The notes under the pieces were generated by a model. The model made no database searches. It was not told the origin of the DNA and saw only the letters and a program-made list of their open reading frames with translations. A DNA stretch of 28,590 bases from an uncultured Haemophilus sp. (GTDB lineage Bacteria; Pseudomonadota; Gammaproteobacteria; Enterobacterales; Pasteurellaceae), in the NCBI RefSeq assembly GCF_905207935.1, contig NZ_CAJLNI010000008.1:1-28590 (forward strand), in the 5' to 3' direction. The translations under genes and the position numbers were made by a program. Numbering within the stretch: position 1 is the stretch's first letter; every line of letters begins with the position of its first letter. Shown piece after piece: positions 23,257 through 28,590 of this stretch.

Positions 23257-23272
23257 AGACGTTTAGACGTCT
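23257..23272 (+). promoter_or_regulatory. tandem MetJ boxes before metE
   Basis: AGACGTTT (23257-23264) and AGACGTCT (23265-23272) are adjacent copies of the 8-bp met box; the second is a perfect consensus. MetJ with S-adenosylmethionine binds such arrays cooperatively. They lie just downstream of a TATATT (23246-23251) that could be the -10, so binding would cover the transcription start. Confidence 0.8.
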
Positions 23273-23302
23273 AAACCAAACAAAACAATAGAAGGATTAA
23301 TT

Positions 23303-25576
23303 ATGACAACATTTCATTTAGCAGGATTTCCGCGCGTAGGCGCAAAGCGTGAACTTAAATTTGCTCAAGAGCGTTACTGGCGTGGCGAAATTGCGGAAGC
23401 GGATTTATTAGATATTGCAAAAAGATTACGTGAACTAAACTGGCAACACCAAGCCAAGGCAAATGCTGATTTTGTCGCGGTGGCTGATTTCACACTTTAC
23501 GATCACATTTTAGATTTACAAGTAGCAACAGGTGCAATTCCTGCTCGCTTTGGTTTCGATAGCCAAAATTTAACACTCGATCAATATTTCCAATTAGCGC
23601 GTGGTAATAAAACCCAATTTGCGATTGAAATGACAAAATGGTTCGATACCAACTACCATTATCTCGTACCCGAATTCCATAAAGAAACACAATTTAAAGC
23701 AAATCCAACACATTATGTGACACAAATTCGTGAAGCTAAAGCGCTTGGATATCAAGTGAAACCAACAATCGTTGGTCCACTCACCTTCCTTTGGTTAGGT
23801 AAAGAAAAAGGTGCGACATTTAATCGCTTTGATTTATTAGCACAACTCGTGCCGGTTTATGTTGAAATCTTAAATGCATTAGCTACAGAAGGTGTGGAAT
23901 ACATTCAAATTGATGAACCCGCTCTCACCTTAGATTTACCGGCAGAATGGATTGCCGCTTATAAAGCGGTTTACGCCACTTTTGCTGAACAAGTGAAAGC
24001 GAAATTATTGCTTGCGACTTATTTCGGTTCTGTGGCAGAACACGCTGATTTGTTAAAAGCCTTACCTGTAGCAGGTTTACATATTGATTTAGTGCGTGCA
24101 CCAGAACAACTTGCTGCCTTTGCGGATTATGACAAAATCTTATCTGTAGGCATCATTGATGGCCGTAATATTTGGCGTGCAAACTTGAATCAAGTGTTAG
24201 ATGTGGTTGAACCATTAAAAGCGAAATTAGGTGATCGTTTGTGGATTGCGCCAAGCTGCTCTCTCCTCCATACACCTTATGATTTAGAAGTTGAAACGCA
24301 ACTCCAAGCAAATAAGCCTGAGCTTTATCAATGGTTGGCTTTCACGTTACAAAAAATTCAAGAATTACGCATTATTAAGACCGCACTAGAACAAGGTCAT
24401 GAAGCCGTTCAAGCCGAATTAGAGGCTTCTCAAGTAGCTGCGGATGCACGTAAAAACTCGCGTGAAATTCACCGCACTTGTGTGGCAGAACGTTTAGCAA
24501 ACTTACCGGAAAATGCCGACCAACGTAAATCGCCATTTGCGGAACGCATTAAATTACAAAATGCGTGGTTAAATTTACCACTTCTGCCAACTACGAATAT
24601 TGGTTCTTTCCCACAAACGACAGCCATTCGTCATGCGCGTGCTGCCTTCAAAAAAGGCGAACTCAGCTTAGCTGATTACGAAACTGCAATGAAAAAAGAA
24701 ATTGAATTTGTTGTACGTGAGCAAGAAAAATTAGATTTAGATGTATTGGTACATGGCGAAGCAGAACGTAACGACATGGTGGAATATTTCGGCGAACTAC
24801 TCGATGGTTTTGCTTTCACCAAATTTGGTTGGGTACAAAGTTATGGTTCTCGTTGCGTAAAACCGCCTGTGATTTACGGTGATGTTACTCGTCCAGAACC
24901 CATGACGGTACGTTGGTCACAATATGCCCAAAGCCTTACCAATAAAGTGATGAAAGGCATGCTGACTGGTCCAGTCACGATCTTACAATGGTCTTTCGTG
25001 CGTAACGATATTTCTCGTGAAACAGTTTGTAAACAAATTGCGGTAGCGCTTTCTGATGAAGTATTAGATTTAGAAAAGGCAGGCATCAAAGTGATTCAAA
25101 TTGATGAGCCGGCTATTCGTGAAGGTTTACCGTTAAAACGTGCAGATTGGGATGCTTATTTGAAATGGGCGGGCGAAGCCTTCCGTTTAAGCTCAATGGG
25201 TTGCCAAGATGATACCCAAATTCATACGCACATGTGTTATTCCGAATTTAACGACATTCTACCGGCTATTGCAGCCTTAGATGCCGATGTCATTACTATC
25301 GAAACCTCGCGTTCTGACATGGAATTACTCACCGCATTTGGTGATTTCAAATACCCGAATGATATTGGTCCTGGCGTATATGATATTCATAGTCCACGCG
25401 TACCTGCAGCAGAAGAAATTGAACATCTTCTTCGCAAAGCATTACAAGTGGTGCCGAAAGAACGTTTATGGGTAAACCCAGACTGTGGTTTGAAAACGCG
25501 CGGTTGGCCTGAAACAATTGCCGCGTTAAAAGTGATGGTTGATGTCACGAAAAAATTACGTGCTGAATTAGCATAA
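23303..25576 (+). CDS. metE: cobalamin-independent methionine synthase
   Basis: MetE transfers a methyl group from 5-methyltetrahydropteroyl-triglutamate to homocysteine, the last step of methionine synthesis. The 757-residue product has the usual length (about 755) and two-barrel layout. The C-terminal catalytic half contains TNIGSFPQTTAIRHAR (near 432), MLTGPVTILQWSF (near 553), and the zinc ligands His and Cys in HTHMCYSEF (near 640), the Glu of IETSRSDMELL and the final Cys in VNPDCGLKTRGWPE (near 724). GAAGGA precedes the ATG. Single-gene unit behind MetJ boxes, with its own terminator. Confidence 0.97.
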   Translation: MTTFHLAGFPRVGAKRELKFAQERYWRGEIAEADLLDIAKRLRELNWQHQAKANADFVAVADFTLYDHILDLQVATGAIPARFGFDSQNLTLDQYFQLARGNKTQFAIEMTKWFDTNYHYLVPEFHKETQFKANPTHYVTQIREAKALGYQVKPTIVGPLTFLWLGKEKGATFNRFDLLAQLVPVYVEILNALATEGVEYIQIDEPALTLDLPAEWIAAYKAVYATFAEQVKAKLLLATYFGSVAEHADLLKALPVAGLHIDLVRAPEQLAAFADYDKILSVGIIDGRNIWRANLNQVLDVVEPLKAKLGDRLWIAPSCSLLHTPYDLEVETQLQANKPELYQWLAFTLQKIQELRIIKTALEQGHEAVQAELEASQVAADARKNSREIHRTCVAERLANLPENADQRKSPFAERIKLQNAWLNLPLLPTTNIGSFPQTTAIRHARAAFKKGELSLADYETAMKKEIEFVVREQEKLDLDVLVHGEAERNDMVEYFGELLDGFAFTKFGWVQSYGSRCVKPPVIYGDVTRPEPMTVRWSQYAQSLTNKVMKGMLTGPVTILQWSFVRNDISRETVCKQIAVALSDEVLDLEKAGIKVIQIDEPAIREGLPLKRADWDAYLKWAGEAFRLSSMGCQDDTQIHTHMCYSEFNDILPAIAALDADVITIETSRSDMELLTAFGDFKYPNDIGPGVYDIHSPRVPAAEEIEHLLRKALQVVPKERLWVNPDCGLKTRGWPETIAALKVMVDVTKKLRAELA

Positions 25577-25589
25577 AATCAGTAAAAAG

Positions 25590-25625
25590 AAAGGCGAACA
25601 TGAGAGATTATCTCTGTTCGCCTTT
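25590..25625. terminator. terminator between metE and cdd, probably bidirectional
   Basis: AAAGGCGAACA (25590-25600) pairs with TGTTCGCCTTT (25615-25625), with an inner GAGAG/CTCT pairing, flanked by an A tract on the left and a T tract on the right. It ends metE and could also end cdd. Confidence 0.85.
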
Positions 25626-25663
25626 TCTTTTAGTTAAAAAACTAATTCATTTTTGACCGCACT

Positions 25664-26539
25664 TTACAGGCTAATATATTCCATTTTAACCTTGCAAAGG
25701 CTCTTCAATAACTGCTCTGCCATTTTGCGGTGACTTAAACGCAACGGTTTCTCTGCAAATACCACTCGCTCAATTTTTGATACATCCAATTGATTTAAGT
25801 AAGCAAAATTAATCGCTGTTTGCATAGCGGGTAAGCTTGGGTTAAATGCTGCATTTTCTGCATATCGACCACAAATCATTTCACCATTTTTAAATAAAAT
25901 GCCTACACCATGAGGGCTTTTAGAATAAGGTGAATGTGCTCGGTTTGCCCCTAAAATGGCTTTATTTGCCACTTCATCTTCCGTCGTCAAAGTGAAACCT
26001 TGTTCTTCTTTGTTTAATAGAAGCAAATCAACGCCTAAATCTTTCGGGCCAAAGCTATCGGGTAAATATTGAGGAAGTGGATTATTTTGGCTGTGTGGCA
26101 AATGAATCTTTAAATCTTCCGCTTGATAAAGCTCATTCATAAATTGACGACAGTGACCACAAGGCGTGTAATTCACCACGATATCCGTGATGCGAGGCTC
26201 ATTACGTAACCATGCATGGCTAATCGCACTTTGTTCAGCATGGATGGTTTGAGCCATGCTGCCACCCTGAAACTCTTGATTCGCACCAAAGTAAAAATCA
26301 CCACTTTCACCAATCGCAATCGCGCCAACATGAAATTCTGAAATAGGCGTATGGCTATAACAAGCTGCTACGGGCAAAAGTGCCAAACCTAGTTGAACAG
26401 GCGTAAGCTTAAATTCATCACAAATTGACCGCACTTTTTCAGCTGGTAAAAAACCTTTCCATTCTTGTTCTTCTAACGCAGAAAGAATTGCATTTGAAAG
26501 TGGCGAATCGGCTAATGCTTGTTGAATTTTTTGTTGCAT
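25664..26539 (-). CDS. cdd: cytidine deaminase
   Basis: Cdd converts cytidine and deoxycytidine to uridine and deoxyuridine in pyrimidine salvage. The 291-residue product is the long, two-domain enterobacterial type (E. coli 294). The zinc-binding and catalytic residues are in TIHAEQSAI (His and Glu, near residue 100) and YTPCGHCRQFM (two Cys, near 129). The second, inactive domain follows from about residue 185. AAGGAGA lies before the ATG on the minus strand. Uptake words lie inside the gene at 26428 and over the stop at 25656. Confidence 0.95.
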   Translation of the reverse strand: MQQKIQQALADSPLSNAILSALEEQEWKGFLPAEKVRSICDEFKLTPVQLGLALLPVAACYSHTPISEFHVGAIAIGESGDFYFGANQEFQGGSMAQTIHAEQSAISHAWLRNEPRITDIVVNYTPCGHCRQFMNELYQAEDLKIHLPHSQNNPLPQYLPDSFGPKDLGVDLLLLNKEEQGFTLTTEDEVANKAILGANRAHSPYSKSPHGVGILFKNGEMICGRYAENAAFNPSLPAMQTAINFAYLNQLDVSKIERVVFAEKPLRLSHRKMAEQLLKSLCKVKMEYISL

Positions 26540-26665
26540 ATTAAATCTCCTTATTTTTATATGCCCATTCTACGCTATTTGATAAAAAACCTAAACTCTA
26601 AAAGACTTTCGGAATATTTTTCTAAGAATTTATCAACACTTTAAAACAAAAAAATGATCAAACAA

Positions 26666-26692
26666 ATAACCGCACTTTAAAAGTGCGGTTAT
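26666..26692. terminator. terminator formed by an inverted pair of uptake words
   Basis: ATAACCGCACTTT (26666-26678) and AAAGTGCGGTTAT (26680-26692) are perfect inverted repeats, with uptake words at 26669-26677 and 26681-26689. It lies just after the stop of the minus-strand ABC ATPase gene and before cdd, so it mainly ends the importer operon. Confidence 0.75.
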
Positions 26693-26718
26693 AAATTAAG
26701 ATGTTTTATTTTATCTGT

Positions 26719-27531
26719 TTACAACAAGGACGGGGCAACACCAAGTAATTTTCGGGTGTAATCCACTGTTGGGTGATTGAAAATATCTTCGGTGCTACCC
26801 GTTTCCAAAATTTGACCGCCGTACATCACAACAATGCGATCAGATACTTGGCGTACGGTTTGGATATCGTGAGAGATAAACACCATGGCAAGATTGAGTT
26901 CTTTTTTCAAATCTGCCAATAAGTTTAATACCTGAGCACGAACGGATACGTCTAACGCAGAAGTCGGCTCATCCGCAACAATCAGTTTTGGATTTAGTGC
27001 TAAAGCACGTGCAATCGCCACACGTTGTTTTTGCCCACCCGATAAACGAGTTGGCTCAACTTGTGCTGCAGAACGTGGTAAACCGACGCGAGAAAGCAAG
27101 TCATACACACGTTTTTCCCGTTCATGAGGTTGTAACACATTGTGAATATCCATTGGGTCACGCAAAATATCCAACACTTTCATACGAGGATTCAGTGCTG
27201 TTGCCGGGTCTTGGAAAATGACCGACACTTGGCGACCGAATTGTTTTCTCGCTTCTGAGCTGCCATATTGCATTTGTAAACCGTTGAATTTCACTAAACC
27301 TGATGTTGGTTTAAGAAGGCCAATAATCACATTGGCTAAGGTAGATTTCCCGCAGCCAGACTCCCCAACTAAACCAATGGTTTCCCCCGCTTTAATGCCA
27401 AGACTCACATTGTTTACTGCTGTGAATTTTTTACGTCCAAACAATGAACCGTCGCGAGAAGGAAATTGCACCACGATATTTTCTAAATCGATGATGTTTT
27501 GTTCTTTAATGACTTTAATACTACTGCTCAT
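26719..27531 (-). CDS. peptide/nickel-type ABC importer ATPase (DppF/OppF family)
   Basis: One of two ATPases of an importer for short peptides or related solutes. The 270-residue product has Walker A GESGCGKST (near residue 56), signature RLSGGQKQRVAIARAL (near 163), Walker B LIVADEPTSALD (near 185) and switch HIS in FISHDIQTV (near 217). It ends soon after the ATPase core (KLLGVAPSLL) and lacks the long C-terminal peptide-transporter tail of full OppF. The GAAGGAG ribosome site lies inside the end of the upstream gene, with one base between stop and ATG. Which solute is carried cannot be told from the ATPases. Confidence 0.88.
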   Translation of the reverse strand: MSSSIKVIKEQNIIDLENIVVQFPSRDGSLFGRKKFTAVNNVSLGIKAGETIGLVGESGCGKSTLANVIIGLLKPTSGLVKFNGLQMQYGSSEARKQFGRQVSVIFQDPATALNPRMKVLDILRDPMDIHNVLQPHEREKRVYDLLSRVGLPRSAAQVEPTRLSGGQKQRVAIARALALNPKLIVADEPTSALDVSVRAQVLNLLADLKKELNLAMVFISHDIQTVRQVSDRIVVMYGGQILETGSTEDIFNHPTVDYTRKLLGVAPSLL

Positions 27532-27532
27532 A

Positions 27533-28590
27533 TTATGCTCCTTTCGCTTCCGTTACAGGCTCAGCTAAATGAGAAGCCCACAAGTGAGACGGCTCGCCTT
27601 CCACGGCGGTTAATATCAATTTTTGATCCGGATTTGCATCTGGTCGTAATGAACGGCTTGCAAAACGGTCACCCACAGCAAAATCGTAAGGTGATGGTAC
27701 GCTGCCCGGAATTTGATATAAACGTTTCGCACGGACTTCGGTTGAAAGTACAGAGCCCAATAAGCCACGGGTATATTCGTGTGTTGGATTAGCAAGCAAT
27801 AAGGATGTTGGCGCCATTTCGACCACTTGTCCTGCATACATTACGGTAATGTGGTGAGCTAATTGAGCAACTAATGCTAAATCGTGGCTAACAAACACCA
27901 TCGCGAAACCCAGTTTTTCACGTAATTCATTCAGTAATTTCACTACTTCTGCTTGAACGGTTACGTCTAATGCAGTTGTTGGCTCATCTGCGATTAATAA
28001 TTTCGGCTCACGAGTTAATGCCATAGCAATCACCACACGTTGACGTTGACCACCAGAAAGTTCGTGTGGATAACGATTCAACACTTTTTCAGGATCAAGG
28101 TGTACCCATTCCAACAGTTTTTCTGCGGTATGGTGGCTGCCACGTTTAATGAGCTGTGCCATTTGATCTTTGATACGCATTGAAGGGTTTAATGCACTTA
28201 AAGAGTCTTGGTAAATCATCGCAATTTCAGAACCACGCAATTCACTTAGATTGTTAGCGTTAAGCAAGCTGTGTTGTTTACCGCTACGGTCGGTGAAAAG
28301 CACTTCCCCAGTGATTTTTGCTGTTTTTGGTAATAAGCCCATGATAGAGAATGCTGTAATGGATTTACCACAACCAGACTCACCTACTAACCCCATGGTT
28401 TCGCCTTCATTTACGGTAAAGCTGATGTTATCCACTAATGGAATTTCACCATAACGATTCGGGAAACGGATTGATAAGTTTTTCACTTGTAAAATCGGTT
28501 TTGCATTTGGATCTAATTGCATACGATTCGTACGTGTGATTTCTTTTTCATGTAATTTGAGTAAGTAACGTTTTAATGCAAGACCTTCAG
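27533..28590 (-). CDS. peptide/nickel-type ABC importer ATPase (DppD/OppD family), 5' end outside the window
   Basis: Partner ATPase of the next gene. From the first in-window ATG (28522) there are 329 residues with Walker A GESGCGKSI (near 54), signature LSGGQRQRVVIAMAL (near 157), Walker B LLIADEPTTALD (near 178) and VSHDLALVAQ (near 210). A C-terminal peptide-transporter tail starts at IPGSVPSPYDF (near 275), but the cysteines that many DppD-type proteins carry there are replaced (AVGDRFASRSL). The frame is open for 22 further codons to the window edge, and the ATG at 28522 has no ribosome site, so the real start is probably upstream; a permease-ATPase fusion is conceivable. Confidence 0.85.
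   Translation of the reverse strand, partial: EGLALKRYLLKLHEKEITRTNRMQLDPNAKPILQVKNLSIRFPNRYGEIPLVDNISFTVNEGETMGLVGESGCGKSITAFSIMGLLPKTAKITGEVLFTDRSGKQHSLLNANNLSELRGSEIAMIYQDSLSALNPSMRIKDQMAQLIKRGSHHTAEKLLEWVHLDPEKVLNRYPHELSGGQRQRVVIAMALTREPKLLIADEPTTALDVTVQAEVVKLLNELREKLGFAMVFVSHDLALVAQLAHHITVMYAGQVVEMAPTSLLLANPTHEYTRGLLGSVLSTEVRAKRLYQIPGSVPSPYDFAVGDRFASRSLRPDANPDQKLILTAVEGEPSHLWASHLAEPVTEAKGA

Larger units (their letters stand above)
2139..26689. repeat. Haemophilus-type DNA-uptake words (AAGTGCGGT)
   Basis: Perfect 9-mers found by eye, either strand, with start positions 2139, 2694, 3893, 4068, 7205, 8461, 8956, 12598, 19400, 22080, 22644, 23140, 23162, 25656, 26428, 26669 and 26681. These mark self DNA for competence in Haemophilus. 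Sixteen are in core DNA and one (12598) is in the island. Others may have been missed. Confidence 0.9.

Noticed and set aside
1..28590. CRISPR array, insertion sequences or rRNA genes
   Set aside because: No regularly spaced direct repeats of array type, no transposase-like frame with terminal inverted repeats, and no rRNA sequence were seen.

Overview
The window comes from a Haemophilus-type member of the Pasteurellaceae, probably of the H. influenzae / H. parainfluenzae group. The evidence is AT-rich DNA, at least 16 perfect copies of the DNA-uptake word AAGTGCGGT (or its complement) in the core parts, a MukFEB condensin cluster, tandem bacterial ferritin genes, and a molbindin gene next to ttcA and tusE. 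The species is inferred, not proven.

Layout. (1) 57-6707: mukF-mukE-mukB, the SMC-like chromosome condensin. (2) 6777-9073: a DMT-family membrane transporter and exonuclease I (sbcB), ending in a strong terminator. (3) 9153-10886: a long non-coding leader with Fur-box-like words and a good sigma70 promoter, then two intact ferritin genes and a terminator. (4) 11043-11128: tRNA-Leu(CAA).

(5) 11115-18062: an integrated element bounded by a 16-bp direct repeat of the tRNA 3' end. It is a wreck of an integrative conjugative element (ICE). It holds a doubly broken integrase, pieces of two phage genes, fragments of the ICE genes DUF3577 and topB, and a MobH-type relaxase fragment joined to an AlpA-like piece. 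Between these scraps sit four intact reading frames: a cysteine-containing two-domain protein of unknown function (13385), a DUF6088/AbiEi-like winged-helix protein (14505), an AbiEii-type nucleotidyltransferase (15108), and a divergent orphan with a GGSHHFAAARY motif (16306-17262, minus). The first three read as one defence or toxin-antitoxin cargo. Each of the two promoters visible in front of them has an inverted repeat on top of it or just downstream. This is the most likely place for an undescribed system. The element carries only one uptake word, unlike the flanks.

(6) 18119-19379: ttcA and tusE, both serving sulfur modification of tRNA. (7) 19463-22607: a BtuCD/FecCD-type ABC importer (permease, ATPase, binding protein) followed by the molbindin gene mop. 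Candidate ModE operators at the head support molybdate/tungstate uptake. (8) 22854-23114: a SemiSWEET-like sugar transporter with a near-ideal promoter. (9) 23303-25576: metE behind tandem MetJ boxes. (10) 25664-28590, all minus: cdd, then two ATPase genes of an oligopeptide/dipeptide/nickel-type ABC importer. The upstream ATPase frame is still open at the window edge. Several terminators in the core are built from uptake words, two of them from inverted pairs.
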